DNA of 64,000 nt from Azolla caroliniana (lineage: Eukaryota; Polypodiophyta). Where the stretch lies: contig JBHGNT010000058.1 of the NCBI GenBank assembly GCA_043228905.1, positions 98,067-162,066 on the forward strand, in the 5' to 3' direction. The position numbers were made by a program, and so were the translations under genes. Below the pieces are notes generated by a model that was given only the letters and a program-made list of their open reading frames with translations, was not told where the DNA came from and made no database searches. Positions within the stretch are counted from its first letter, which is position 1; each line of letters starts with the position of its first letter. Of the stretch, positions 12,201-25,954 are shown one piece after another.

Positions 12201-15200
12201 GTTTCGAATGAAATTGGACAAAATAATATGTTGTTCGGGACAACAAGAAGAAGCATATTTAGTTGTGGTTATTCCTCAACATTGTTACGATAAATTAGTA
12301 CACTAACAATTATAGTTTAGATAACTTGATCCAATTTCAAACAATATACATAGATTAAGAATAATGTTCAACTGTCGACAAGCATTGCACCATTTTTTTT
12401 TATTTGGAGCATGGCACTAGAATAGTGCATTAACTAACTCATTTACTAAATCAATTCCTATGTAATCGAGATGCCTGGAATCGTTGATTTTTACCCGAGA
12501 CACGTGGGTACAAGTACAGGAATAGGAAAAACTAGATACATCATAGCTCATGAGTTAATTTTTCATCGACAAAAACCGGTGAACTTATTAAATCTTAAAA
12601 AGCAGAGTGTATTAGAATAATCCTCTGTTACTTGTTGATGCTTGGGCAACATATAAATAGTATTTATCACTAATCAATGATTGCAATATTAAAAAGTGTA
12701 CCAGATGTGATCCATGGAAGTCTAGTTGGTTAGAATACTCGGCTCTCACTCGAGAGAGTCGGGTTTAACTCCCGGCAATGAAAACGACAATATCATATAT
12801 TAAATTTCCGAGGCATATCTTGTGTTAGCTGTTTGATAACTGAAAAACTCAAGACCTAAAGAAGATGTTACAATAATATACAATTAACAAAATAATCAAT
12901 ATTATGTTTGAAGGATTGATGACGAAGTTTGCTTTCATCAATTTCTAAACTTAATCCCATTATTCAATTCATAGTAGAGGTTTGAAATGAAATTTGACAA
13001 AATATTATGTTGTTCGGGACAAGAAGAAGCTATATATTGAATTGTGGTTATTTCTCAACATGGTTACAACAAATTAGTACACCGATGATTATAGTTTGGA
13101 TAACATGATAGAATTTCTAAAAATACGCGTAGATTGTATAATAATGGTGAACTCTTGATCAACATTGCACCATATTTCTTTATTTGATGCAAAGCACTAG
13201 AATATTACATTAACTAATTCATTTACTAAATAAATTCCATTGTTGTCTAGTTGGTTCGGATCCTTGTTTTTTTACGCATAGATTGCAGAATAATGGTTAA
13301 CTATCGAGAGACCCAGGTTCAACTCCCACCAATAGAAAAGACAATATCATATATCATGTTTTGCGACGCATGTCATGTGTTAAGTGTTCGATAACTGAAA
13401 AACTAAAGACCTAAACTAGTTGTTACAATATGTATTTCGGGAGAAGATAAATCAATATATTTAGTTGTGGTTATTCCACAACATCGTTACGACAAATTAA
13501 TACACCGACAATTATAGTTTGGGTAGCTTGATACAATTTCCAAAAATATGCATAGATTGTAGAATTATAGTGAACTCTCGATGATCATTGCACCATGTTT
13601 CTTTATTTGAAGCAAGGCACTAGAATATTACATTAACTAATTCATTTACTGAATGAATTGCATTGTAGTCTAGTGAGACTCGCGGGTACATGAATAGGCA
13701 TTGGGAGAACTATATACATCATAGATCATGAGGTACTATGGCATTGATAAAAACCCTTGAAATTATTAAATCTTAACAACGAGAGTGTGTTAGAATAATC
13801 CTCTGTTTCTCGTTGATGCTTGTGAAATATATAAATATTATTTATTACTACTCAATGATTGCAATATTAAAAAGTGCAAAAGATGTGATCCATTATAGTC
13901 TAGTTGGTTAGGATACTGGCTCTCACACGAGAAACCCGTGTTCAACTCCCGGGAATATAAAGGACAATATCATATATCAAATTTTAGACGCTTGTCATGT
14001 GTTAACTGTTTGATAACTCAAAAACTAGATACATCATAGATCATGAGTTAATGTGGCATCGAGAAAAACCCTTGAAATTATTAAATCTTAAAAACGAGAG
14101 TGTGTTAGAATAATCCTCAGTTTTTCGTTCATGCTTGCAAAAAATATATATATTATTTTTTTCTAATCAATGATTGCAATAATAGAAAGCAGAGAAGATG
14201 TAATCCATTGTAGTCTAGTTGGTTAGAATACTCCGCTCCTACCGAAGAGAACCGGGTTAAACTCCCGTCAATGGATACATCATAGCTCATGAGTTAATTT
14301 GGCATCGATAGAAACCCATGAAATTATTAAATCTTAAAAACAAGACTGTGTTAGAATAATCCTGTGTTTCTTGTAGATGCTTGCACAATATATAATGTTT
14401 TTTTTTCTTCTTCTAACATGAATTTCTAAACTTAATCCCATTATTCAATTAATGGTACACGTTTCGAATGAAATTTGACAAAAAATTATGTTGTTCGGGA
14501 TAACAAGAAGCAGTATATTTAGTTCTGGTTATTACACAACTTTTTTACAACAAATTATGTCTTTATTTCTAACAAAGGACTAAAATGGTACATTAACAAA
14601 GTCATTTAGTAAATGAATACCATTGTCATCAAGTTGCCTCGGATCCTTGCTTTTTACCTGAGATGCCCGGGTACAAGTAGATATATCCTATATCATGGGT
14701 TAATATGGCATCGATAAAAACCCTTGAAATTATTAAATCTTAAAAACGAAAGTGTGTTACAATAATCGTTAGTTTTTCGTTGATACCTCCGAAATATATA
14801 AATATTATTAATTTCTAATCAATGATAGCAAGATTAATTTCTAATCAATCATAGCTCATGAGTTACTTTGGCATCGATAAAAACCGGTGAACTTATTAAA
14901 TCTTAAAAACGAGAGTGTGTTAGAATAATCCTCAGTTTCTCGTTGATGCTTGCGCAATACATAAATATTATTTATTACTAATCAATGATCGCAATATTAA
15001 AAAGTGCAGCAAATCTGATCCATTGTAGTCTAGTTGGATAGAATACTTGACTCTGACCCGAGAGACCCGGGTTCACATCTCGGGAATAGAAAGGACCATA
15101 TCATATATTACATTTCCGACGCATATCATGTGTTATCTGTTTGATAACTGAATAACTCAAGACCTAAAGTATCTGAGTTAATATCGCATCGATGGAAACC

Positions 15201-15830
15201 GTTGAAATTATTAAATCTTAAAAACGAGAGTGTGTTAGAATAATCCTCTGTTTCTCGTTGATGCCTGTGCAATATATAAATATTATTTATTACTAATCAG
15301 TGATTGCAATATTGAAAAGTACACAAGATATGATCCATTGTAGTCTAGTTGGTTAGGATACTAGGCTCTCACATGAGATAGCCGGGTTCAACTCCCAACA
15401 ATGGAAACGACAATATCATATATTAAATTTTTGACTCATATGATGTTTTAATTGTTTGATAACTCAAAAACGCAAGATTATGTTTGAAGGATTGATGACG
15501 ATCTTTCCTCCATCAACATTCCAAAAATACGCATAGCTTGTCGAATAATGATTAATTCTCGATTAGCATTGCACCATGTTTGTTTATTTGAATGAAAGCA
15601 CTTGAATATTACATTAACCAATTCATTTACTAGTTGAATTCCATTGTAGTCTAGTTCGTTCAGATCCTTGTTTTTTACACAAGACTCCCGGGTACAACAA
15701 TAGGCATTGGAAAAACTAGATACATCATAGATGATGAGGGAATGTCGCATCGATAAAAACCGTTGAAATTATTAAATCTTAAAAATGAGAGTGTGTTAGA
15801 ATAATCCTCAGTTTCTCGTTGATGCTTGCG

Positions 15831-15894
15831 CAATATATAAATATTATTTATTACTAATCTATGATTGCAATATTAAAAACTACACAAGATATGA
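15831..15894 (+). promoter_or_regulatory. plant Pol III-like upstream region of a module A
   Basis: Upstream of the module at 15895 lie TATATAAAT at 15834-15842, TATTAAAA at 15871-15878 (about -24 to -17) and a CAA at 15885-15887 (about -10). A TA-rich box near -30 and a CAA near the start are typical of plant tRNA genes. The same spacing recurs before most A modules. Whether any is transcribed is not shown by sequence. Confidence 0.45.
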
Positions 15895-15967
15895 TCCATT
15901 GTAGTCTAGTTGGTTAGGATACTCGGCTCTCACCCGAGAGACCCGGTTTCGACTCTCGGCAATGGAA
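15895..15967 (+). pseudogene. tRNA-Glu(CTC)-like module A retaining TTCGA
   Basis: One of the best copies: acceptor stem TCCATTG/CAATGGA and anticodon arm CTCGG-CTCTCAC-CCGAG are both fully paired. It alone keeps the standard T loop TTCGACT where most copies have TTCAACT. One T-stem pair is lost (CCGGT against CTCGG, T53-C61). Together with two other CpG-retaining copies it suggests the array's founder carried the usual plant bases. Confidence 0.75.
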
Positions 15968-16121
15968 ACGACAATATCATATATTGAATTTCCGACGGAT
16001 ATCATGTCTTAACTGTTTGATAACTCAAAAACTCAAGACCTAAACTAGCTGTTACAATAATATACAATTAACAAAATAATCAATATTATGTTTGAAGGAT
16101 TGAGGACGATCTTTAGTTTGA

Positions 16122-16128
16122 TTTTTTT
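16122..16128 (+). terminator. candidate Pol III stop (T7) 154 nt after module A
   Basis: The first T4-or-longer run downstream of the module ending at 15967. The equivalent tract lies at nearly the same distance after other A modules, for example 42483-42489 after 42327. A Pol III transcript from module A would therefore be about 230 nt, tRNA plus body, like a SINE RNA. This is inference; there is no transcript evidence. Confidence 0.35.
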
Positions 16129-19100
16129 CTCCTAACATCAATTTCTAAACTTACTCCCATGATTCGATTAATGGTAGAGCTTTCAAATGAAATTGGACAA
16201 AACATTATGTTGTTGGAGACAACAAGAAGAAGTATATTTGGTTATGGTTATTCGTCAACATTGGTACGACAAATTAGTACACTAACAATTACAGTTGGCA
16301 TAACTCGATACAATTTCAAACAATACGCATAGAATAAAAAATAATGTTCAACTGTCGACAAGTATTGCACCATGTTTTTTTATTTGTAGCAAAGCACTAG
16401 AATAGTACATTGACTAATTTATTTTCTAAATGAATTACATTGTAATCAAATTGCCTCGAATCGTTAATTTCTACTCGAAACGTGCGGGGACAAGTATAGC
16501 CAACTATATCATGAGTTAATGTGGCATCGATAAAAACCCGTGAAATTAATAAATCTTAAAAACGAGAGTGTGTTAAAATAATCCTATGTTTCTTGTTGAT
16601 GCTTGTGCAATATATAAATATTATTTACTACTAATGAATGATTGCAATATTAAAAAGTGTACAAAATGTGATCCATTAATGTCTAGTTGGTTAGAATACT
16701 CGGCTCTCACCCAACAGACCCGTGTTCAACTCTTGGGAATAGAAAGGACGATAACTTATATACAAGTTTGCGACGATTGTCATGTGTTTGATAACTCAAA
16801 AACTGAAGACGTAAAGTATTTACAATAATGTACAATTAACAAAATAATCAATATTATGTTTGAAGTATTTATAAAGAACTTGGGTTTGATTTTTTTCTCC
16901 TCACATCAATTTCTAAACTTCATCCCAATATTCAATTAATAGTAGAGGTTTTTGATGAAATTTTACAAAACATTATGTTGTTCGTGACAAAAAGAAGCAG
17001 TATATTTACTTGGGGCTATTCCTCAACATCGTTACGACAAATTAGTACACCAAGCATTATAATTTCGATAACTTGATACAATTTCCAAAAATACGCATCC
17101 ATTGTCAAATAATGGTGTATTCTCGATGAGCAATGCACCATGTTTCTTTATTTGAAGCAAAGAACTAGAATATTACATTAACAAATTCATTTACTAAATG
17201 AATTCCATTGTAGTCTAGTTGGTTCACATCCTTGTTTTTTACACGAGACTCCGGGGTAGAACAATTGGCATGGGAAAACTAGATACATCATAGATCATGA
17301 GTTAATATAACATCGATAAAAACCCTTGAAATTATTAAATCTTAAAAACGAGAGTGTGTTAGAATAATCCTCAGTTTCTAGTTGATGCTTGCGCACTATA
17401 TAAATATTATTTATTACTAATCAATCATTGTAGTACACAAGATATGATCCATTGTAGTATAGTCGGTCGACGCAGATCTTGTGTTAACTATTTGATAACT
17501 CAAAAACTGAAGGCCTAAAGTAGATGTTATAATAATGTACAATTAACAAAATAATCAATATTATGTTTGAAGGATGGATGACGAGCTTTACTTTCATTTT
17601 TTCCTCCTAACATCAATTTCTAAACTTCATCCCATTATTCAATTAATAGTAGAGGTTTCAAATGAAATTTGACACAACATTATGTTGTTCGTGACAAGAA
17701 TAAGTAGTATATTTAGTCGTGGTTATTTTTCAACATGGTTACGACAAATTAGTACACAGACAATTATTGTTTGGATAACTGGATAGAATTTCAGTAAATA
17801 CGCATAGATTGTAGAAGAATGATGAACTCTCGATCAACATTGCACCATATTTTTTTATTTGAAACACAGCACTAGAATATTACATTAACTAATTCATTGA
17901 CTTATGAATTCCATTGTAGCCTGGTTGGCATTGGCAAAACTAAACACATCCTAGATCATGAGGTAATGTCGCATCGATAAAAACCCTTGAAATTATTAAA
18001 TCTTAAAAACGAGAGTGTGTTAGAATAATCCTTAGTTTCTCGTTGTTGCTTGCGCAATATATAAATATTATTTATTCCTAATCAATGATTGCAATATTAA
18101 AAAGTACACAAGATGTGATCCATTGTAGTCGAGTTGGTTAGGATACTCGGCCATCACCCAAGAGACCTGGGTCCAACCCCCGGCAATGAAAACGACGATA
18201 TCATATATTAATTTTCCGACTCATATCATGTGTTAACTGTTTGGTAGCCCAAGACCTAAAGTAGGTTTTACAAGAATCTACAATTAACAAAATAATTGAT
18301 ATTATGTTCGAAGGATTGATAATGAAATTTGCTTTGATTTTTGTCTCCTAACACCAATTTCTAAACTTAATCCCATTTTTGAATTAATAGTAGCGGTTTC
18401 AAATGAAATTCGACTAATCATTATGTTTTTCGTGATAGGAAGAATTAGTATATTTAGTTGTGGTTACTTCTCAACATTGTTACGAGAAATTAGTACACCA
18501 ATAATTATAGTATCGATAACTTGTTACAATTTCAAACAATACGCATAGATTGCAAAATAATGGTAAACTGTCGACAAGCATTGCACCATGTTTCTTTATT
18601 TGTAGGAAAGCACTAGAGTACTACATTAACTAATTCATTAACTCAATGAATTCCATTGTAATCAACCTACCTCAAATCATTGATTTTTACTCGAGATGTG
18701 CGGGTACAAGCACAGGCATATGAAAAACTAGATACATCATAGATTATGAATTATTTTGGCATTGATAAAAACTCGTGAAATTATTAAATCTTAAAAACCA
18801 GAGCGTGTTAGAATAATTCTTTGTTTTTCGTTGATGCTTGTGCAATATAGAAATAATATTTATTACTAATCAATGATTACAATACTAAAAAGTGCACAAG
18901 ATGTGATCCAATGTAGTGTAGCTGGTTAGGATACTCGGCTCTCACCCAAGAGACTCGGGTTTAATTCCCAGAAATGGAAATGACAATATCATATATTAAA
19001 CTTCCGACGCATATCATGTGTTAATTGTTTGATAACTTAGAAACTCAAGACCTAAACTAGGTGTTACAATAATGTACAATTAACAAAATAACGTTTGAAG

Positions 19101-20272
19101 GATTGATGATGAACTTTACTTTGATTTTTTTCTCCTAACATCAATTTGTAAACTTAATCCCATTATTCGATTAATTCTAGAGATTTCAAATGAAATTGGA
19201 CCAAACATTACGTTGTTCGGGACAACAAGAAGCAGTATATTTAGTTGTGGTTATTACTCAACATTGTTACGATAAATTAGTACACCAATAATTATAGGTT
19301 GGATAACTTGATACAATTTCGAACAATACATATACATTGCAAAATAATGGTCAACTGTCGAATAATGGTGAATTCTCGATGAGGATTGCACCATGTTTCT
19401 TTATTTGAAGTAAAGCACTAGAATATTATATTAGCTAATTCATTTACTAAATGAATTCCATTGTAGTCTAGTTGGTTCAGATCCATGATGTTTACACGAG
19501 ACTCCCGGGTACAGCAATTGGCATGGGAAAAACTAGATACAACATAGATCATGAGTTAATATTGCATCGATGGAAACCGTTGAAATTATTAAATATTAAA
19601 AACGAGAGTGTCTTAGAGTAATCCTGTGTTTCTCATTGATACTTACGGATTATATAAATATTATTTATTACTAATCAATGATTGCAATCTTGAAAAGTAC
19701 ACAAGGTATGATCCATTGTAGTCTAGTTGGTTAGGATACTAGGCTCTCACATGAGATAGCCGGGTTCAACTCCCAACAATGGAAACGACAATATCATATA
19801 TTAAATTTCCGACGCATATGATGTTTTAATTGTTTGATAACTCAAAAACTCAAGATTATGTTTGAAGGATTGATGACGATCTTTCCTCCATCAACATTCC
19901 AAAAATACGCATAGATTGTCGAATAATGGTGAATTCTCGATTAGAATTGCACCATGTTTCTTTATTTGAACGAAAGCACTTGAATATTACAATAACCAAT
20001 TCTTTTACTAAATGAATTCCATTGTAGTCTAGTTCGTTCAGATCCTTGTTTTTTACACAAGACTCCCGGGTACAACAATAGGCATTGGAAAAACTAGATA
20101 CATCATAGATGATGAGGTATTGTCGCATCGATAAAAACTGTTGAAATTATTAAATCTTAAAAACGAGAGTTTGTTAGAATAATCCTCAGTTTCTCGTTGA
20201 TGCTTGCGCAATATATAAATATTATTTATTACTAATCTATGATTGCAATATTAAAAACTACACAAGATATGA

Positions 20273-20349
20273 TCCATTGTAGTCTAGTTGATTAGGATAC
20301 TCGGCTCTCACCCGAGAGACCTGGGCCGGGTTCAACTCCCGGCAATGGA
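20273..20349 (+). pseudogene. tRNA-Glu(CTC)-like module A with 5-nt insertion
   Basis: Matches the consensus except for five extra bases before the T arm (AGACCTGGGCCGGGTTC), which enlarge the variable loop. D arm TTGATTAGG carries a G-to-A change in the GG pair. Last complete A module before the LINE. Confidence 0.7.
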
Positions 20350-20835
20350 AACGACAATATCATATATTGAATTTCCGATGGATATCATGTGTTAACTATT
20401 TGATAACTCAAAAAATAAAGACCTAAACTAGACAATTAACAAAATAATCAATATTATGTTTGAAGGATTGATGGCGAACTTTACTTTAATTTTTTTCTCC
20501 TAACATCAATTTCTAAACTTAATCCCATTATTCGATTAATGGTAGAGCTTTCAAATGAAATTGGACAAAACATTATGTTGTTCGAGACAACAAGAAGAAG
20601 TATATTTGGTTGTGGTTATTCGTCAACATTGGTACGACAAATTAGTACACCAACAATTACAGTTGGGATAACTCGATACAATTTCACACAATACGCATAG
20701 AATACAAAATAATGTTCAACTGTCGACAAGCATTGCACCATGTTTCTTTATTTGTAGCAAAGCACTAGAATAGTACATTAACTAATTCATTTACTCAATG
20801 TATTCCATTGTAATCAAGTTGCTTCGAATCGCTGA

Positions 20836-23327
20836 TTTTTTTTTTTCCAAAAAAAAAAACTACTACCATTAGTTATGCAATGTACAAAGGATAATTTACA
20901 ACTCATATCTTATAAGACATCTTGCATGTCGAAGGAAAAGAATATGTGTAGATGAAACAACAAAGAAAAAAAACTCCAAAGCACCACATCATTCGATGTG
21001 TATAGCATAACTCGAACACATATTCTCCACGTGAGCCTGATACAAGCAGAAGTTAGAATAGATGTCCTCCATTCGCTCCTCAAGGCAGCACCCATCTAGA
21101 TGTTAGGTACACTTGGAGGGAACAACCATCGTGGTGGTTGATAATTCCACTTCACTTTACCATCCATTAGATGTAGCATCGACGAACTCCATTTCAGCAA
21201 GAAACGAGCTCTCGCTTCTTCACTTGCGTCAGATGGCCCTTGAAGACTTTCAAACTCACCTCGCAACATAGAAATAAGATTGAACCAGATCATCATTAGA
21301 TTCTCTGCCGGCGGGGTTCGTTTACCTGTGAAGGTCTCCTTGCACCTAGATACCCACACTTGCCAGACCGTAAGGCCGACCACTAATACCTATATGTCCA
21401 CGCAACGTTCCTGTAAGAAGAATAAACCTCCTTGCGTTAGTTGCACAGATCCTTGTATCACCTTTAAAGAAGGATTGTTTCCATTCCACCCTTGAAACCA
21501 CGAGGCCGATTCAATGGCCAACCAAGTGATTGCTGCGCTCGATACATGAACCTCAACCCCGAACCGAGCCAAGTTTCTTAACCTCCTCAACCAATTTTCT
21601 TGCGCTCGAGGGCAACACTACAAACAATGAGCGATGTCCTCCAAGCTTGCACTACATGCCTTCCAACCACTCATGCCACCTCTATTCCCAAGCCACTCTC
21701 CCGTTGGAACAACCCGATGGGTGATTAACCAAAAAAACACTTTGATCCGCTCGGGAAGGGATGAGTTCCATATCCTGCTCCTAGTTCTATCCACGAAGGC
21801 TAACTTGATAGCTGCATAGGACCACTTGTTGGCACACTTCTCACGATACGAACCTAACTTTCTCCCCAACCGCGTCGAGTATTCGAAGAAACCTAATGAT
21901 TTATCTTGTTCTCCCTTCCACGTATATTCAACGGGATCCCATTCTACGAGCTCGAGAGGCTTGGCTTCAACCACGTACAAGATCCAATCCTCCTCAACCT
22001 CTTCGACTGGTGGATTCACCTTCCATTTCTTTCCGACTCTTGCCACAATTCTAATCGGGTACCAGCCTGCACTTTCATCTAATAATCCAATCTGGACGGT
22101 CTTCCCATTCTTTCCTAGACCCCTGACATTGATAATTTTTCCGGTATCATCACATTGTCCGGACCATTCACCCTCTTCCTCATTACCAATAGGAAGCGAG
22201 GAGAGAGCTGTATTGACTACGTCAAGCATCTTTCTGCCATTTCGGACCTTTCCCAAGTCTTCATATAGTTGATCACGATTATTGTCGGACAGCCGCATCC
22301 AATAAGCCACCAACTGTATCCCTAGACAATACAATGTAGCCCACGGTATGTGCTTGCTTTGTCCAAGCATCGTTCCTTCTGGCGATTGTACGATCTCGTT
22401 CCACAGTAGGGGTTGGCGCATCCATTTAACACTCGTACTTGGACGATTCTGACTTAGATGCCCACGGAGCATACTCCACGCCTGCATCCCTGACATACAA
22501 GTACGATCAGCCAACCGGTTAGATTTCCTCAACTTTAAGGCCATACAAAAAGGCCACACTTTGTGTGACTTCCAATGCCCACCCAGTCTTGGACTCCCGA
22601 CAATGCTCCTATTATGTATCAATGTTTTCCATAACTCGTTACCAGGTAGCAAGCTCCTTACCAATACCTTACATAACAATGCTTGACTCTGCAATCAAGG
22701 GTCAACCAATCCTAAACCCCCCTTACTCTTGGGAAGAACCAACGTAGACCATGATACTTTGGCTGCCGCGTTGTCTTTCCTCATCCCAGCCCAAAGGAAT
22801 CCCCTAATACACGCTTTAACATTACGAATAGCTTTCTTGTCAAACATCCACACTGAAACTGCATGCCATAATGTAGACAAGAACACATGGTTAGCTACTA
22901 TGATCCTGCCAGCCAATGATAAGTTCATCCCTGACCAGTTGCAAATTTTGTCACAGATTTTGCTTTGAATTTGTTGCAACTGAATTCCTTTGTCGATATC
23001 TACCCCAATCCACGTTCCCAGATACCGAGTGGCTTCCCCGTTTGCAATCCATTTGAATTCAACATTTGGCTTCCAAACAGGCTCGGACTCCAAGATGATC
23101 GAAAAACCCTTGGACTTCTTCCAATTGATGGACGCTACCAATACCTTGCAAAAGAGCTCAATAACACTCTGTGCGCTCTCAAGATTCGCTTCATTTTCTT
23201 GGAGGTATAGCATCGTATCGTCCGGGAACTCCGACTCCAGCAGGGACTTCCTTGAATTAGGGATCGAAAAACCATGAAGATTTGCCCCTTGACTGTTAAA
23301 AAGGCAGACATTGCTTCAGTAATAAAC
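20836..23327 (-). mobile_element. 5'-truncated L1-type LINE
   Basis: Non-LTR retrotransposon whose sense strand is -. The tail appears on the + strand as a T11 run at 20836-20846, just inside a module B whose sequence stops at GCTGATTTTT and resumes at about 23327 as CTCGAAACGTGCGGGTAC. A T run followed by A at the site fits an L1 endonuclease cut (TTTT/A). The 5' end is truncated within the reverse transcriptase. The 5' join shares GAGT with the target and I see no target duplication, so the join probably used microhomology. Base composition is far less AT-rich than the surrounding satellite. Confidence 0.85.
21096..23213 (-). pseudogene. LINE ORF2 remnant: RT C-terminal half plus zinc-binding region
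   Basis: One reading frame with in-frame stops ending at 22695, 21618 and 21390; the frame also stops at 21096, near where a natural end may lie. The order is: the RT catalytic block, seen as FPDDTMLYL in place of the usual F/YADD; then RYLGTWIG, WSGMNLSLAGRI and KGGLGL, typical of the plant L1 RT thumb and connection; a long middle region; and FFWLITHRVVPTGEWLGNR followed by a Cys/His-containing tail, which matches the RT zinc-binding (zf-RVT) region of plant LINEs. Upstream of 23213 the coding sequence continues in another frame (ITEAMSAF), so there is also a frameshift. The element cannot be autonomous. Confidence 0.8.
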
Positions 23328-23543
23328 TCGAAACGTGCGGGTACAAGTACAGGCATAGGAAAAACTAGATACATTATATGTCATGAGTTAATGTGGCATC
23401 GATAAAAACCCGTGAAATTATTAAATCTTAAAAATGTGAGTGTGTTAGAATAATCCTCTATTTCTTGTTGATGCTTGCGCAATATATAAATATAATTTAT
23501 TACTAATCAATTATTGCAATATTAAAGCGTGTACAAGATGTGA

Positions 23544-23607
23544 TCTATTGAAGTCTATTTGGTTAGAATACTCGGTTCCTTGCTTTTTACCTGAGACGCC
23601 CGGGTAC
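23544..23607 (+). pseudogene. chimera of module A (5') and module B (3')
   Basis: The left half is module A (GAAGTCTATTTGGTTAGAATACTCGG) written here in two parts: D arm TTGGTTAGAATA, then CTCGG. The right half switches at CTCGG to module B (TTCCTTGCTTTTTACC, then GAGACGCCCGGGTAC). The shared CTCGG is the likely crossover point. An equivalent chimera is at 32536. Confidence 0.7.
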
Positions 23608-25954
23608 AACTAGATATATCAGATATCATGAGTTATTCAATCTTAAACGAGGTTTTTGATGAAATTTTACAAAACATTATGTTGTTCGTGACAAAAAGAA
23701 GCAGTATATTTACTTGGGGCTATTCCTCAACATCGTTACGACAAATTAGTACACCAATAATTATAGTTTCGATAAGTTGATACAATTTCGAAAAATACGC
23801 ATACATTGTCAAATAATGGTGTACTCTCGATGAGCAATGCACCATGTTTCTTTATTTGAAGCAAAGAACTAGAATATTACATTAACAAATTCATTTACTA
23901 AATGAATTCCATTGTAGTCTAGTTGGTTCACATCCTTGTTTTTTACATGAGACTCCCGGGTAGAACAATTGGCATTGGAAAAACTAGATACATCATAGAT
24001 CATGAGTTAATATCGCATCGAAAAAAACACTTGAAATTATTAAATCTTAAAAACGAGAGTGTGTTAGAATAATCATCAGTTTCTAGTTGATGTTTGCGCA
24101 CTATATAAATATTATTTATTACTAATCAATCATTGCAATATTAGAAAGTACACAAGATATGATCCATTGTAGTCTAGTCGGTCGACACAGATCTTATGTT
24201 AACTGTTTGATAACTCAAAAACTGAAGGCCTAAAGTAGATGCTATAATAATGTACAATTAACAAAATAATCAATATTATGTTTGAAGGATTGATGACGAG
24301 CTTTACTTTAATTTTTTTCTCCTAACATCAATTTCTAAACTTCATCCCATTATTCAATTAATAGTAGAGGTTTCAAATGAAATTTGACAAAACATTATGT
24401 TGTTCGTGACAAGAAGAAGCAGTATATTTAGTCGTGGTTATTATTCAACATGGTTACGACAAATTAGTACACAGACAATTATTGTTTGGATAACTGGATA
24501 GAATTTCCAAAAATATGCATAGATTGTAGAAGAATGATGAACTCTCGATCAACATTGGACCATATTTTTTTATTTGAAACAAAGCACTAGAATATTACAT
24601 TAACTAATTCATTGACTTATGAATTCCATTGTAGTCTGGTTGGCATTGGCAAAACTAAACACATCCTAGATCATGAGGTAATGTCGCATCGATAAAAACC
24701 CTTGAAATTATTAAATCTTAAAAACGAGAGTGTGTTAGAATAATCCTTAGTTTTTCGTTGATGCTTGCGCAAAATATAAATATTATTTATTTCTAATCAA
24801 TGATTGCAATATTAAAAAGCACACAATATGTGATCCATTGTAGTCTAGTTGGTTAGGATACTCCGGTCTCACCCGAGAGACCCGGATTCAACTCCCGGCA
24901 ATGGAAACGACAATGTCATATATTAAATTTCCGACGCATATCATCTGTTAACTGTTTGATAACTGAAAAACTCAAGACCTAAATTTCCGACTCCCGGATA
25001 CAACAAAAGGCATTGGAAAAACAAGATACATCATAGATCATTAGGTAATGTTGCATCGATAAAAACCCTTGAAATTATTTAATCTTAAAAACGAGAGTGT
25101 GTTAGAATAATCCTCAGTTGCTCGTTGATACTTGCGCCATATATAAATATTATTTATTACTAATGTAAATAATGTACAATTAACAAAATAATCATTATTA
25201 TGTTTGAAGGATTGATGATGAACTTTCCTTTCATTTTTTTCTCCTAACATCAATTTCTCCTCAACTTAATCCAATTATTTAATTAATAGTAGAGGTTTTA
25301 AATGAAATTTGACAAAAGATTATGTTGTTCGGGACCAGAAGAAGCAGTATATTTACTCGTGGTTATTTCTCAACATGGTTACGACAAATTAGTACACCGA
25401 CAATTATAGTTTGGATAACTTGATAGAATTTCCAAAAATACGAATAGTTTGTAGAATAATGGTGAACTCTCGAACAACATTGTAGCATATTTCTTTATTT
25501 GAAGCAAAGCACTAGAATATTACATTAACTAATTCATTTACTAAATGAATTCCATTGTAGTCTAGTTGGTTCGGATCCTTGTTTTTCACACGAGACTCCC
25601 GGGTATAACAATTAGCGGTAGATTTGTTTGTGGTTAGTCATCAACATTGTTACGATAAATTAGGACACCAACAATTATAGTTTGGATAACTTGATACAAT
25701 TTCAATCAATACGCATAGATTGCAAAATAATGGTCAACTATCTACAAGCATTGCACCATGTTTCTTTCTTTGTAGCACAACACTAGAATAGTACATTAAG
25801 TAGTTCATTTACTCAATAATGGTCAACCCGTGAAATGATTAAATCTTAAAAACGAGAGTGTGTTAGTATAATCCTCTGTTTCTCATTAATGCCTGCGCAA
25901 TATATAAATATTATTTATTTCTAAGCAATGATTGAAAAAGAACACTAACTGTGA

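Larger units (their letters stand above)
15334..16470 (+). repeat. local duplication, copy 1 (partner 19712-20835)
   Basis: About 1.1 kb of satellite, including the A modules at 15334 and 15895, recurs almost unchanged 4,378 bp downstream (A modules at 19712 and 20273). The offset shifts by about 11 bp in the second half because copy 2 lost a few bases. Both copies share the odd anticodon arm ACTAGGCTCTCACATGAG. The partner copy is the one interrupted by the LINE. Confidence 0.75.
1..20835 (+). repeat. tRNA-Glu-derived dimeric satellite, block 1
   Basis: Head-to-tail array with no host gene. Each unit of about 0.78-0.83 kb runs: TATATAAAT-rich leader, module A (tRNA-Glu-like), about 155 bp, a T6-T7 tract, about 300 bp with the phrases ATTATGTTGTTCGGGAC and TACGCATAGATTG, a 21-bp dyad, module B (degraded tRNA-Glu-like), about 220 bp, next unit. 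Module A starts seen here: 79, 1524, 2259, 2817, 4192, 4962, 5759, 6213, 6550, 7351, 8128, 8888, 9412, 10336, 11119, 11916, 12711, 13889, 14204, 15019, 15334, 15895, 16672, 18119, 18907, 19712, 20273, plus a stub near 17447. Spacing falls to 300-560 bp where units are deleted. The array continues beyond the left edge. Confidence 0.9.

Noticed and set aside
1-20835. Plastid or mitochondrial DNA carrying trnE
   Set aside because: Module A matches the cytosolic plant tRNA-Glu form (TCCRTTGTAGTCTAG), not plastid trnE-UUC, and no organellar genes are near.
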